Below, in pieces: positions 1 to 9,032 of a DNA stretch of 64,000 nucleotides. Within the stretch, counting starts at the first letter, position 1. The number at the start of each line of letters is the position of its first letter. The position numbers and the translations under genes were made by a program. Origin of the DNA: Clostridia bacterium (GTDB lineage: Bacteria; Bacillota; Clostridia; Christensenellales; CAG-917). The notes under the pieces were generated by a model. It was not told where the DNA came from. It did no database searches and worked only from the letters and a program-made list of their open reading frames with translations. Where the stretch lies: the NCBI GenBank assembly GCA_900763875.1, contig CAAFLX010000038.1:28169-92168 (forward strand), in the 5' to 3' direction.

Positions 1-976
1 CCTTGTAAGAGCCGATCACGGGGACTGTTGCGTTGATTTCGAGGTTGCCGTTCAAAACGAACTCGCCTGCGTTGTCAGTGCCTGCTGCATACACGTTGAT
101 GGTTGCAACAAAGTCAACGGAGGTGACACCGGTCACGCTTGCGCTGCCGTTGATGGTGACGATTGCGCCGTATTTCTTGTTGTCGAGCTTGCCGACTTCA
201 ACAGAAAGACCTGCTTTTGCACCGAGCGTTTCACTGATGCCTGCGCCTGCGCCCATTTCGATCTTGACAGTGCCTTTTGCGGTTGCGTATGCTTGGATGT
301 TTGCAAATGCGTTTGCACTATCGTTTGCACCTGCGCTTGCGCCGAAGGTGAAGATGGTTGTGTCTTTTGCTTTGTCAAAGGATGCTTTGCCGCTGAAAGA
401 GGTGAGGAAAACTTCTTTTGCCTCTGCATCGTCTGCGCCCTTGACAACGAGGGTCACTTTTGCGTCAAAGGAGTAATCCTTTTTGCCTTCAAGCTCTGCG
501 CCTTCGGAAAGTTTGATGTAAAGAGCAAGCTCGCGAGTGGTTTCTTTGCCGGTCTTTTCGTCAACATAGGTGTAAGAGATTGAGTACTTTTCGGTGTATT
601 CTGCATCGTTGGAATCAACCTTTTCAACCTTGATGCCGTTGTCGTTGAGGACGGTGTCGAGTTTGTCAACCATGCTTTGAATTGCGGGTTGGAGTGCTTT
701 GCCGATGCCTGCTGCCATAAGTTCAGAACCAAAACTGAGGGAAGCTCCGTTGCTCACGTCGAGGTTGACGCCTGCTTTGAAGGTTGCGTCTGCTTTGTCG
801 TCTGCCGCAGTTGTCGCACCTCCCGTCATTTGTGATGCCATGACGGCTACGGTTGTGCCGAGAACTTCTGCGTTGGATGCTTTGCCCGAATCCTTGGGGT
901 TGCACGCTACGAATGCAACGAGAGAGAGGGAAACGACAAGTACAAGTGCCAATACTGATGCTGCTACTTTTTTCAT
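1..976 (-). CDS. Secreted lipoprotein, 3' end cut by window edge
   Basis: The minus-strand frame is open from an ATG at 976 to the window edge, giving the first 325 residues of a longer protein. The N-terminus is a signal peptide (MKK, then a hydrophobic run) ending in FVAC-N, a slightly atypical lipobox, so the mature protein is probably a lipid-anchored surface protein. An AAGGAG Shine-Dalgarno lies 6 nt before the ATG. The rest is rich in Ala, Gly, Lys and Asp with alternating beta-type segments, and I recognise no domain or function. It is transcribed divergently from rpsF. Several other lipoproteins in the window share the same VAC-N style signal peptide. Confidence 0.75.
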   Translation of the reverse strand, partial: MKKVAASVLALVLVVSLSLVAFVACNPKDSGKASNAEVLGTTVAVMASQMTGGATTAADDKADATFKAGVNLDVSNGASLSFGSELMAAGIGKALQPAIQSMVDKLDTVLNDNGIKVEKVDSNDAEYTEKYSISYTYVDEKTGKETTRELALYIKLSEGAELEGKKDYSFDAKVTLVVKGADDAEAKEVFLTSFSGKASFDKAKDTTIFTFGASAGANDSANAFANIQAYATAKGTVKIEMGAGAGISETLGAKAGLSVEVGKLDNKKYGAIVTINGSASVTGVTSVDFVATINVYAAGTDNAGEFVLNGNLEINATVPVIGSYK

Positions 977-1194
977 AATATGTCTCCTTTTTGTTTTTCA
1001 CGTTTGGATTTGCAATTCCTGATTGCACCAATAGAATACGACGCGCAAGTAAATTTGGACTAAAAGCAACATAAAGATTGTCTTAAAATCCGATTAAGCG
1101 CGCGGATTTTGGCAAATCTCCATATTTTTTTGCGCGTGCGCGAGCATGGAACGTCTACTTTGCAGATTGTTGGACACCAACTTGACAATTCCGT

Positions 1195-1223
1195 TTGACA
1201 AATATAATTTATTAATATATTAT
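1195..1223 (+). promoter_or_regulatory. Promoter of the rpsF-ssb-rpsR operon
   Basis: TTGACA at 1195-1200 and TATTAT at 1218-1223 are separated by 17 bp. A second TTGACA at 1181-1186 pairs less well, with 15 bp to a TATAAT at 1202-1207. Transcription would start near 1230. Confidence 0.7.
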
Positions 1224-1229
1224 TATTTG

Positions 1230-1275
1230 AGCATCTAATGATGCGTTTTCCTTTCCCGAAAGGGACACAAGACCA
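1230..1275 (+). promoter_or_regulatory. rpsF leader hairpins, possible S6:S18 autoregulatory site
   Basis: The leader contains a small stem GCATC/GATGC followed by CCTTTCCCGAAAGG, which can fold as a short hairpin exposing CCG. In many bacteria the S6:S18 complex represses its own operon by binding a leader hairpin with a conserved CCG. That this element has the same role is inference from position and the exposed CCG. Confidence 0.35.
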
Positions 1276-1292
1276 AAAGGAGGTATAATATC

Positions 1293-1574
1293 ATGGATAA
1301 GTACGAGGTTCTCTACATCGTTCGCGGCGACCTTGACGACGACAAGAAAAATCAAGTTGTTGAAAAATTCGAAAACTTGGTTTCCACTCTCGGCGGCACT
1401 GTTGACAGCTTGGACAAATGGGGCATGAGAAAGTTTGCTTACGAAATCAACAAGCAAACCGAAGGCTACTACGTTCTTATGAACGTCACCTGCTCAATTG
1501 ATGCTCAATCAGAACTTGACAGATACATGCGCAACGACGAAAACGTCGTCAGACAAATGATCATCAAGAAGTAA
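1293..1574 (+). CDS. rpsF: 30S ribosomal protein bS6
   Basis: A 93-residue protein with the bS6 pattern: N-terminal YEVLYIVRGDL, the GGTV turn near residue 34, the KWGMRKFAYEINK segment and the YYVLMNV strand. It binds the central domain of 16S rRNA as a heterodimer with bS18, whose gene closes this operon. A strong SD (AAAGGAGG) precedes the ATG. The operon rpsF-ssb-rpsR is the standard bacterial arrangement. Length is normal for the family. Confidence 0.97.
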   Translation: MDKYEVLYIVRGDLDDDKKNQVVEKFENLVSTLGGTVDSLDKWGMRKFAYEINKQTEGYYVLMNVTCSIDAQSELDRYMRNDENVVRQMIIKK

Positions 1575-1592
1575 TCGACAAGGAGAAACACT

Positions 1593-1976
1593 ATGAACAA
1601 AGTTTTTTTGATCGGCAATTTGACAAAGGATCCGGAACTCGCATCCACAAACAGCGGCATCAAATTTTGCAGATTTACACTTGCTGTGTCTCGTTCCTAC
1701 TCTAAAGACGGCAAGAGAGAAACAGATTTTCTCCCCGTCGTGGTTTGGAGAGCGCAAGCCGACAACTGCGCACGCTACCTCAAAAAAGGCAGCAAAGCGG
1801 CCATCAGCGGCAGCATCCAAACAAGAAGCTATGACACGCAAGACGGTTCTCGTCGTTACGTCACCGAAATCGCGGCTGACGAGGTGCAATTCCTCTCCAC
1901 CAAGAGTGACGAACAAAGCAATGACGACGTCGATTTCGACGACCTCAAGCCCATCGACGAAGACCTTCCATTCTAA
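1593..1976 (+). CDS. ssb: Single-stranded DNA-binding protein
   Basis: A 127-residue SSB. It starts MNKVFLIGNLTKDPE, typical of the OB fold, has the FTLAVSR and ETDFLPVVVW strands, and ends in an acidic tail with tip DEDLPF that recruits replication and repair proteins in this family. It is shorter than B. subtilis SsbA because the linker before the tip is short. It lies 18 bp after rpsF with its own SD (AAGGAG) and just before rpsR, so all three are probably co-transcribed. Confidence 0.97.
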   Translation: MNKVFLIGNLTKDPELASTNSGIKFCRFTLAVSRSYSKDGKRETDFLPVVVWRAQADNCARYLKKGSKAAISGSIQTRSYDTQDGSRRYVTEIAADEVQFLSTKSDEQSNDDVDFDDLKPIDEDLPF

Positions 1977-1995
1977 TTTTTAAGGAGTATTGAAA

Positions 1996-2244
1996 ATGGC
2001 AGAAGAAGTTAAAGCACCCCGCGCTCCCAAGAGAGTGCCCAAAAAGAAAGTGTGCACGTTCTGCGTCGACCACATCGATGACATCGACTACAAGGACGTT
2101 GCAAAACTCCGTCGTTTCATCACCGAGAAAGGCAAAATCCTTCCCCGTCGTATGAGCGGCGTTTGCGCAAAGCACCAAAGAACTCTCGCTGTTGCAATTA
2201 AGAGGGCTAGAGTTATGGCTTTGCTCCCGTACAAAGCAGACTAA
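1996..2244 (+). CDS. rpsR: 30S ribosomal protein bS18
   Basis: An 82-residue bS18. The ATG at 1996 is chosen over an in-frame TTG at 1990 because AAGGAG lies 8 nt before it. The core IDYKDVAKLRRFITEKGKILPRR and the C-terminal IKRARVMALLPY are diagnostic. Cysteines C-x2-C near the N-terminus plus one later Cys suggest the zinc-binding form of S18. A strong terminator follows, so it ends the operon. Confidence 0.97.
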   Translation: MAEEVKAPRAPKRVPKKKVCTFCVDHIDDIDYKDVAKLRRFITEKGKILPRRMSGVCAKHQRTLAVAIKRARVMALLPYKAD

Positions 2245-2312
2245 AAGTTTTTGCAAGCTTACAAAAGACACGCATTTGCGTGTCTTTCTTTTATTTGCAA
2301 AAACTTTTAGTC
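2245..2312 (+). terminator. rpsR operon terminator, nested hairpin
   Basis: The inner stem AAAGACACGCA (2264-2274) pairs with TGCGTGTCTTT (2277-2287). It sits inside an outer pairing of AAAAGTTTTTGCAA with TTGCAAAAACTTTT (ending about 2310). The inner stem is followed by a T-rich tract. Confidence 0.8.
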
Positions 2313-2319
2313 TTCTACC

Positions 2320-2397
2320 GCGCAGAAAATCTTTGCTATCAGTTCGAGCACGGACAAAAACTCCTGCCACAATTTCGCAAGATTGTCTGCTTGCTGC
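2320..2397 (+). repeat. Dispersed repeat family E, copy 1
   Basis: This copy matches copies at 19335-19422, 24930-25012 and 63968-64000. It begins CGCGCAGAAAATCTTTGC and ends GCAAGATTGTCTGC, which are near-perfect inverted ends, so the unit can fold as one hairpin. It lies between rpsR and the gene ending at 2538. The remainder up to 2488 holds a C-run/G-run pair but no gene. Confidence 0.75.
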
Positions 2398-2488
2398 CCC
2401 CCTGAATTGGGGTTGCCTGTCAAGGGGCTTTTTCTTGCTCTTTATCCAATCTGTGGCGTTTAGTTTTTATATAATGATAACATATCGC

Positions 2489-2519
2489 AAAAACAGCACG
2501 CAGATTGCGTGCTGTTTTG
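2489..2519 (-). terminator. Terminator of the metallo-beta-lactamase-fold gene
   Basis: AAAACAGCACGCA pairs perfectly with TGCGTGCTGTTTT around a 3 nt loop. It has T and A tracts on both sides and could act in both directions. Confidence 0.85.
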
Positions 2520-2537
2520 TGATTGTGCGATTGTTTT

Positions 2538-3803
2538 TTATGTTTTGCTAGAGCCTGTCAGCCCTATCAGATTTTTCTCTTGCGACCACTCCTTTTGCGA
2601 ATTGATTGCAAGTTTGCCGTCTTTGTCTACGCTTACAACAACATGTCCGTTGTTGTCGGTGCGATACACAAAAATGTTCCTTTCTTTAAATCTGTCAAGC
2701 GTGTTTTGACGAGGGTGATTGAACTTGTTGCCCACTGCATTGCAACTTATGATTGCGTATTCAAACGTGTAGGCGTCCAAAAACTTGGGTATCGAGGACG
2801 TTTCGCTGCCGTGATGTCCCACCTTCAAAACGTCGCAATCAATTTTGCCCGTGCGTTGGGCAACAAGAGGTTCGTTTATCTCGTTGCTGTCGCCCGTAAG
2901 CACGATTCTTCGGCTGTTATACTCCAAAATTCCTATCGGCGAGATTGCATTTTTGCGTTCTGCCGTTGAGAGATTGGTGTCGTCATAATATTGTTGCGTT
3001 GGGCAATAAAACGTCAGTTTGTAGGTTGTTTCCTCAATCACGATTGCGTTGGTTGACTCGTCGGGATCAACGTTTAGCACTATTTCACAATTAGGCTCGG
3101 TGAGCGCGGCAATGAAAAACTCCGCATATGTTCTCGAATCCACGGTGTCTTTGTCCGTGAACATATCGGTGTTGAGATTGTCTATTTGCTCTTGCAGTTG
3201 TGCCTTTATTGTCGAGTCTGTACCCGGTGCTGCCAACACGTTCGGCATAAAAATTTTGTTCACTTGATAGCGATCCAGCAAATTGTCCATATAGTAAACG
3301 TGGTCGCTGTCGCAATGGGTGAGCATAAGATATTCAATGGTGTTGTCGCTGATATACTTGTCAAGATAGTCAAAGGCTTGCGTTTGATAGGTGCGGTTAT
3401 CATTGAAATTGCCGCAATCAATCACCATATCTTTGCCGTCGGGGAATTTGATGTAGATACAATCCCCTTGCCCCACGTCAATCATATGCACAAACAAATC
3501 CCCTTCTCCTTGTGCAAGAGGCGGTGTATCGCCGCCGGGGGTGTCGCCGCCGGGGGTATCGCCGCCGGGTTTGTTGCCCTTTATGGACGAGATGATGCTA
3601 TCCCAAGTGTCGGGGAATGCAAAATATACCACCGCCGTGGCGATTGCCGCAACAAGTATGATTGCAACCACGGAGATGATAAACGCCTTCGGATTTGCCT
3701 TGTACGCCTTCTTTGCCGCCTTTTTGGCTTGGGTTGCCGCCGTCTTGGAAGATTGCGCTTTGCCGTTTGATTTCGAGTTTGTGTTTGTAGATTTCTTTGC
3801 CAT
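2538..3803 (-). CDS. Membrane-anchored ComEC-like metallo-beta-lactamase-fold hydrolase
   Basis: 421 residues from the ATG at 3803. A Lys/Ser/Thr-rich cytoplasmic start is followed by one membrane helix (about 40-62), a Gly-Gly-Asp-Thr-Pro tandem linker (79-94), then an extracellular metallo-beta-lactamase fold. Seen motifs: HMIDVGQGDC with VIDCG, the metal site THCDSDH (162-168), LTGDSN and VGHHGS. This set is typical of the soluble ComEC/Rec2 C-terminal hydrolase domain, which occurs alone in many Firmicutes surface proteins. The substrate is unknown; nucleic acid or phosphodiester is possible. A consensus promoter sits 6 nt from the ATG, so the mRNA is probably leaderless. It is divergent from proS. 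Confidence 0.85.
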   Translation of the reverse strand: MAKKSTNTNSKSNGKAQSSKTAATQAKKAAKKAYKANPKAFIISVVAIILVAAIATAVVYFAFPDTWDSIISSIKGNKPGGDTPGGDTPGGDTPPLAQGEGDLFVHMIDVGQGDCIYIKFPDGKDMVIDCGNFNDNRTYQTQAFDYLDKYISDNTIEYLMLTHCDSDHVYYMDNLLDRYQVNKIFMPNVLAAPGTDSTIKAQLQEQIDNLNTDMFTDKDTVDSRTYAEFFIAALTEPNCEIVLNVDPDESTNAIVIEETTYKLTFYCPTQQYYDDTNLSTAERKNAISPIGILEYNSRRIVLTGDSNEINEPLVAQRTGKIDCDVLKVGHHGSETSSIPKFLDAYTFEYAIISCNAVGNKFNHPRQNTLDRFKERNIFVYRTDNNGHVVVSVDKDGKLAINSQKEWSQEKNLIGLTGSSKT

Positions 3804-3809
3804 ATTCAC

Positions 3810-3838
3810 ATTATATAAAAGATGTCGAAAAATGGCAA
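3810..3838 (-). promoter_or_regulatory. Leaderless-type promoter
   Basis: Reading the minus strand: TTGCCA (3838-3833), 17 bp, TATAAT (3815-3810), then GTGAAT and the ATG at 3803. A start site 6-7 nt after the -10 would fall on the A of ATG. There is no SD and no other Met codon before the membrane helix. Confidence 0.7.
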
Positions 3839-4009
3839 TCCTCAAAATTACCTCTTGCAAAATTTTTGGTTTTGGCAATGCTATTTGCCCCGTTTCGACA
3901 CGCTTTTGTCGTTTTTTCAACATTTTCGTTTTACAAGGCGAGATTTACAGTATATAATATCAACAAAGTATATTATATATATTATTATCCTTATGGATAG
4001 AGGCAGGCT

Positions 4010-5449
4010 ATGGCTAAAGAAAAGGAACAATTCGTCAAAGAAATCACGGATATGACCGTGAATTTCCCCCAATGGTACACCGACGTGGTGCTTAAAACAG
4101 AACTTGTGGACTACGGCCCTGTCAAGGGTACGATGGTCATTCGCCCATACGGCTACGAGATTTGGGAGCATATTCAAGAGGAACTCAACGCAAGGTTCAA
4201 AGCAACGGGACACAAAAACGCATACTTCCCGATGTTTATCCCGTATAGTTTTCTCGTCAAAGAGGCGGATCACGTCGAGGGTTTTGCGCCCGAAGTCGCG
4301 CTCGTCACACATATCGGCAACACGCCCCTCGAAGAACAACTCGTTGTTCGTCCTACGTCTGAAACCATCATCTGCTCGATGTACGCAAAGTGGGTGAAGA
4401 GCTATCGCGATTTGCCCGTGCTCATCAACCAATGGGCAAACGTCGTGCGTTGGGAAAAAACCACTCGTCCCTTCCTGCGTACAAGCGAATTCCTCTGGCA
4501 AGAAGGTCACACCCTTCACCAAACCGAGGAGGAGGCAAGAGAGGAAACCCTCAAAATGCTCGAAGTGTACCGTGAGTTTATGCAAAACGTGCTTGCGATC
4601 GACGTTTTGGTCGGTCAAAAATCCGAAAAAGAAAAGTTTGCCGGCGCGGTTGACACCTACACTATGGAGGCTATGATGCTCGACGGCAAGGCTTTGCAAT
4701 CAGGTACGTCCCACTACCTCGGACAAAACTTTGCATCCGCTTTTGAAATCAAATATCTCGACAAAGACGGTCAACTCAAAAACCCCTACCAAACAAGCTG
4801 GGGCGTGTCCACCCGTCTTATCGGCGCGCTCATTATGGCGCACGGCGACCAGCGCGGACTCAAACTCCCTCCGAGAGTTGCACCCTATCAAGTCGTGGTC
4901 GTCCCCGTCGCCGCTCACAAAGAGGGCGTAACCGAAAAAGCGCAAGAGGTTGCAAACACCCTTCGCAACGCAAACGTCAGAGTTATGCTCGACGATAGAG
5001 AGCAATCCCCCGGCTGGAAATTCAACGAATGGGAAATGAAAGGCGTGCCTGTGCGTCTTGAAATCGGGCCTCGCGACATAGAAAACGGGCAAGTTATGAT
5101 TGCTCGCCGCGATACGCACGACAAATTCGCCGTCAAAATCGACGACCTCGCAACCGAAATCCCCGCGCTTCTTGACGATATTCAACAAAATATGTTCAAG
5201 CAATCGCACGACTTTTTGCACTCGCACATCGTCACTTGCCACTCCCTCGACGAGATGAAAGACGCTCTTGACAACCACAACTTTGTCAAAGCTATGTGGT
5301 GCGGCGACCGCGCGTGCGAGGACAAAATCAAAGAGCAATTCTCCGCAACCTCGCGTTGTATGCCCTTTGACCAAACTCCCGTCGGCGACGTATGCCCCGT
5401 ATGCGGAAAGCCTGCTCACAAAGTGATTTACTTTGCACGCGCATACTGA
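4010..5449 (+). CDS. proS: Prolyl-tRNA synthetase, archaeal/eukaryotic type
   Basis: A 479-residue class II ProRS of the short type 3 form, which lacks the editing insertion of the bacterial-type enzyme. Seen: motif 2 region RPTSETIICSMYAKW, RTSEFLWQEGHT, the motif 3 region and the C-terminal zinc-type domain ending in CPVCGKPA and an aromatic tail (FARAY). It charges tRNA-Pro in the cytoplasm. The ATG at 4010 has a modest SD (AGGCAGG). No T-box precedes it; the upstream gap is only about 200 bp and is shared with the divergent gene. A strong terminator follows. Confidence 0.95.
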   Translation: MAKEKEQFVKEITDMTVNFPQWYTDVVLKTELVDYGPVKGTMVIRPYGYEIWEHIQEELNARFKATGHKNAYFPMFIPYSFLVKEADHVEGFAPEVALVTHIGNTPLEEQLVVRPTSETIICSMYAKWVKSYRDLPVLINQWANVVRWEKTTRPFLRTSEFLWQEGHTLHQTEEEAREETLKMLEVYREFMQNVLAIDVLVGQKSEKEKFAGAVDTYTMEAMMLDGKALQSGTSHYLGQNFASAFEIKYLDKDGQLKNPYQTSWGVSTRLIGALIMAHGDQRGLKLPPRVAPYQVVVVPVAAHKEGVTEKAQEVANTLRNANVRVMLDDREQSPGWKFNEWEMKGVPVRLEIGPRDIENGQVMIARRDTHDKFAVKIDDLATEIPALLDDIQQNMFKQSHDFLHSHIVTCHSLDEMKDALDNHNFVKAMWCGDRACEDKIKEQFSATSRCMPFDQTPVGDVCPVCGKPAHKVIYFARAY

Positions 5450-5491
5450 TTCGTTTGGCACATCGCCCCGACTAAAACCAAAAACAACTTG

Positions 5492-5522
5492 AAAAAAGGC
5501 ACTCGGTTGAGTGCCTTTTTTG
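5492..5522 (+). terminator. proS terminator
   Basis: AAAGGCACTC (5495-5504) pairs with GAGTGCCTTT (5509-5518), followed by a T-run. A-tract on the other side makes it usable for the convergent gene too. Confidence 0.9.
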
Positions 5523-5535
5523 TATGGGTTTGAAG

Positions 5536-8500
5536 TTAGCGGTCAAAATTTTTGATTATGCATGCGTCGCAAATTTCGTTGCCGTACGGTTTGAAAACGT
5601 CGCATACGTCCGCCGTTTCGTTGTCACCCTTGACAACTCCGTCACCGTCGTGGTCGTGCGCCTTGTCGGCACATTTGCACAGCGTGTAGGTTTTGCGCGC
5701 CGCAACTCCCAGATCCCAAGACAGTTCTCTCTTCACGTTGTCCCACTCTTTGTCCGAACCTTTGAAATAAATTGCCTTCAATCTCGTGCAACCTGCAAAA
5801 GCCTCTTTGTCAATATGTTTGAGCGAGGACGGGAGCGTAAGTTTTTTGAGGTTGTTCATTCTCAAAAACGCGTGAGTTGCAATGCCCACCGTGCCGTCCT
5901 TGATTTCAAGATCCACCACGCTCGACTTGTCCCCTCGATATTCATACGCAACCTTGCCGATATACAAAATTCCGTTTTCGTTTTCTTTGTCGGCATAATA
6001 CTTTGTGTGGGCAAACGCACTGCGCCCTATTGATTGCACGCTGTCCGCAACCGACACCGTTTGCAAATTTTCCGCCATATAGAACGCCTTTGCTCCAATG
6101 CTTTTCACACCGCTTTCGATGATGACTTGTTTGAGTGCGCTGTGCGCAAACGCAAACTCCCCGATTGTTTTGACATTGGACGGAATGGTCATGCTTTCGG
6201 CTTGAGTGTATGCAAACGCACCTTTGCCAACGGACGTGACGTCAAATATCTTGGTTTTTCCGTCGCTTCCGCCCCACACGAAGTCTTTTGAAATCGTGCC
6301 GTTGTCAAATGCGGCAACGAGCGTATGCGTGTTTTTGTCAATCAAGCAGTTGCTTTTGAAAATAAATGTTGCGTTGCCCTCTGCCACGACAAGCGTTTTA
6401 ATCGGGCAGTGCCAAAACGCTCCTACCCCGATTTCTCGGACAGACGCAGGGATTGTCAGACTTGTGATTTGCAACCCCTCGAACGCTCTATCGCCGATTT
6501 TCTTTACGCCCTCGCCTATGGTCAGGTCGGGAACTTTCATATCGGCTAACAGCCCTGCCTCTACATCCTCTCCAACAATTTCAACGTTTTGAACATAGGC
6601 AACACTGCCCTTTATTTTGGCAATCACTCCTGCAGGAGCAACGAGGCGTTGCAAACTCAAAGATTTGTCAAAAGCCGTATCGCCGATATTTTGCAAATCG
6701 TATGCTTGGCAATCGTTTTCCTTGCGTGTTTGGAACGTGATTTCCGTCAAATTTACGCCTGCAAACGCGCCGTTTTCAATGGTCGCGACTCTTGAGGGAA
6801 TTGTGATTTTCGTCAACTGTGTTTTGCCAAATGCATTTTCGCCGATTTGGGTAAGTTGCGAATCCTCTCCGAACACCACTTCGCTCAAAGTCGAGCCGCT
6901 AAACGCGTCCTTGCCTATCGACGTCACGCTTGAGGGAATTGTGACGCTTGCAAGACCTCTGCTCTCCTGAAAAGCAGAATTGCCGATTTTTGCAATCGTC
7001 GCAGGCAAGCTGACGCCGGTGACGTCCAAACCGCTAAACGCATAATCACCGATTTCGGTTATGTCGATTTCGTTGCCTTTGTCGTCTGTATATTTTGCAG
7101 GAATTTTGCTATTGCTTGCGCCAAGCACGACGGTGCTGCCCTTTATAAGGCAATTGTCGATAAGTGTATAGTTTGTGTTCTCACTCGACAATTCGATATT
7201 TTTCAAGCCTCCGCCAAATGCGCATGCGCCTATACTCCTCACCCCTTTGGGCAATTTTACGGTTTCGATTTTATCCGTCGGCAAAAATCTGCCAAATGCA
7301 TAATCACCTATATAGGTCAATGATTCGAGCATACTCAAATCCAGCACTTTTTCATTTGTCGTATTGCCGTACTGCGCAAATGCGTTGTTGCCAATGGTCG
7401 TCAATTTGCTGCCCTCTTCAAAATACAAATTGGCAATGCCCGTCAAAAACGCATTATCTTTGATTGTCGTGACGTGTTGAGGAATTGTGAGCGTTATGTC
7501 TGCGCCAACCTGATTAAAACCAATGCTGAACGCCCCCGATTCGATAGTTTCAACTCCCGAGGGAATAATGCCGAAGCTACTTCCCAAAATCAAAGATTTT
7601 TCGTCATAAGATAGCAAACATGTGTCACTTGACTTGTACGCAGGATTGTTTTGCGAAACCCAAAAGCTCGCAATAAACGTGCCGAAAAACGCATTTTCTC
7701 CTATGTGGGTCAGCGTTGACGGAATAATGACGGAAATCGGGCTGACGGGGCGAATTGCGTTCAAAGAAAATGCCTCGTCTAAAATTCGGGTTGTGCCCTC
7801 TTTGAAGGTCAATTTCTTAACTCGAGATGAATCACCCTTAAAACCGCATGCGATATTGCCAAGATAGACAATGCCGTCAGGTTGGTTTTGATACCAAGCC
7901 GTATCGCTTATAAAATCGGATTCAAGCCGTACGTCTTGACCTATTTCAAGCGTAACGGTGGCAAGATTCTGCATCGTTTCTTTGGTTATCTTTCCACTCA
8001 AAATGGTAAGTTTTGAAAGATTCGCCACGGCTTTTGCGGAAAACACGTCTTCAAGCGTTCCGTTGTCAATGCTAAGCCCTGCAAAGGGTACGCACAATGT
8101 TTTTAACGCCGCTTTTTCACCGCCGACAAATGCGTCTTTGCCGATTGACGTGACGCCATCCAAAATGGTGATTTCATCAAAAGCATTGCCCAAAAACGCT
8201 TCGTTGCCGATGGAAGTCAAACTTTTCGGAAACGAAATCGCGCCCGAAAGTTTGTTATCCTTGAAAGCTCTGTCGCCGATTGATTGCAAGGTTTGAGGAA
8301 GCACAATTCTCTCTAGCGATTTGCCGTTGAAAGCGTCGTTTCCGATTCTTTTCACGCCGTCGGACAAAACCACCTCCGAAAGCGAATCGCAACCTACAAA
8401 ATCGTTGCTTTTCACCTCGGACACCGAGGACGGAACAACCACCGATTTCAACTTTTTGCAATCTTCAAAAGCCGCCGAACCGAAACTTTTGATTTTGCTT

Positions 8501-8925
8501 TGGTCATAAGATACTTTTTCCAGTGACGTACAACCCAAAAACGCGCGGCTTTCTATCTTTGAAACGGACGAGGGCAAATCGATGCTTTTCAAGGATACGC
8601 AACCGCGGAACGCGCACCATTTGATTTCGGCAAGTTTGCTGTTTTTGGCAAACTTCACTTCTTCAAGGTTGGTGCACCCATCGAATGCGCCCTCCGAAAT
8701 GCTTGTAACGCTTGCAGGTATCGTTATGCTTTTGGAGTTTGGATTTTTTGGCGAAAGCAACAAAACCGTTTTGTCTTTTGCATAATAGTTGAAATCGTCC
8801 ATACCCTCAACCGTTTGCGACTGCACGGGCGGCTCGGTTGTCGACGAGGGTTTGTCGCACGCAACAAGCGCAAGCGCAAGGGTCAAAACGGCAAGAAAAA
8901 CAAGCACGTATGCAAACTTTTTCAT
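5536..8925 (-). CDS. BspA-like leucine-rich-repeat surface lipoprotein
   Basis: 1129 residues. The signal peptide ends in the lipobox LVAC followed by DKPSS, so it is lipid anchored outside the cell. Almost the whole mature part is BspA-type LRR (LRR_5) repeats of about 23 residues with the pattern SIG..AF....L..I.IPSSV..I, more than 25 units, interrupted by a few longer beta segments. Such proteins mediate adhesion or binding in gut and oral bacteria; the ligand here is unknown. The SD is GGAGG before the ATG at 8925. Its consensus promoter overlaps an operator shared with the divergent XRE regulator. Confidence 0.9.
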   Translation of the reverse strand: MKKFAYVLVFLAVLTLALALVACDKPSSTTEPPVQSQTVEGMDDFNYYAKDKTVLLLSPKNPNSKSITIPASVTSISEGAFDGCTNLEEVKFAKNSKLAEIKWCAFRGCVSLKSIDLPSSVSKIESRAFLGCTSLEKVSYDQSKIKSFGSAAFEDCKKLKSVVVPSSVSEVKSNDFVGCDSLSEVVLSDGVKRIGNDAFNGKSLERIVLPQTLQSIGDRAFKDNKLSGAISFPKSLTSIGNEAFLGNAFDEITILDGVTSIGKDAFVGGEKAALKTLCVPFAGLSIDNGTLEDVFSAKAVANLSKLTILSGKITKETMQNLATVTLEIGQDVRLESDFISDTAWYQNQPDGIVYLGNIACGFKGDSSRVKKLTFKEGTTRILDEAFSLNAIRPVSPISVIIPSTLTHIGENAFFGTFIASFWVSQNNPAYKSSDTCLLSYDEKSLILGSSFGIIPSGVETIESGAFSIGFNQVGADITLTIPQHVTTIKDNAFLTGIANLYFEEGSKLTTIGNNAFAQYGNTTNEKVLDLSMLESLTYIGDYAFGRFLPTDKIETVKLPKGVRSIGACAFGGGLKNIELSSENTNYTLIDNCLIKGSTVVLGASNSKIPAKYTDDKGNEIDITEIGDYAFSGLDVTGVSLPATIAKIGNSAFQESRGLASVTIPSSVTSIGKDAFSGSTLSEVVFGEDSQLTQIGENAFGKTQLTKITIPSRVATIENGAFAGVNLTEITFQTRKENDCQAYDLQNIGDTAFDKSLSLQRLVAPAGVIAKIKGSVAYVQNVEIVGEDVEAGLLADMKVPDLTIGEGVKKIGDRAFEGLQITSLTIPASVREIGVGAFWHCPIKTLVVAEGNATFIFKSNCLIDKNTHTLVAAFDNGTISKDFVWGGSDGKTKIFDVTSVGKGAFAYTQAESMTIPSNVKTIGEFAFAHSALKQVIIESGVKSIGAKAFYMAENLQTVSVADSVQSIGRSAFAHTKYYADKENENGILYIGKVAYEYRGDKSSVVDLEIKDGTVGIATHAFLRMNNLKKLTLPSSLKHIDKEAFAGCTRLKAIYFKGSDKEWDNVKRELSWDLGVAARKTYTLCKCADKAHDHDGDGVVKGDNETADVCDVFKPYGNEICDACIIKNFDR

Positions 8926-8967
8926 AATATCCTCCGATATGCCTTTTAATAAAGGTATATTAACATA

Positions 8968-8996
8968 ATAATATGATGTATCACTTCATTTGTCAA
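8968..8996 (-). promoter_or_regulatory. Promoter of the LRR lipoprotein gene
   Basis: On the minus strand TTGACA (8996-8991), exactly 17 bp, then TATTAT (8973-8968). Operator O1 occupies the spacer and O2 abuts the -35. Confidence 0.8.
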
Positions 8997-9032
8997 GATG
9001 TAATACATCATTGTTGAGATGTGATACTTCAT
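8975..9032. promoter_or_regulatory. Three helically phased palindromic operators
   Basis: Three 15-bp sites: O1 GATGTATCACTTCAT at 8975, O2 GATGTAATACATCAT at 8997 and O3 GATGTGATACTTCAT at 9018. O2 contains the perfect palindrome GATGTA-A-TACATC. Start-to-start spacing is 22 and 21 bp, two helical turns. O1 lies in the spacer of the leftward promoter and O3 in the spacer of the rightward one. The natural binder is the XRE protein encoded at 9075; that is inference. Confidence 0.75.

Larger units (their letters stand above)
977..1292. other. Divergent intergenic region upstream of rpsF
   Basis: This 316 bp gap holds the rpsF promoter and leader at its right end and the SD of the lipoprotein gene at its left end. 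I see no gene or repeat family in the middle part (about 1030-1180). Confidence 0.6.
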
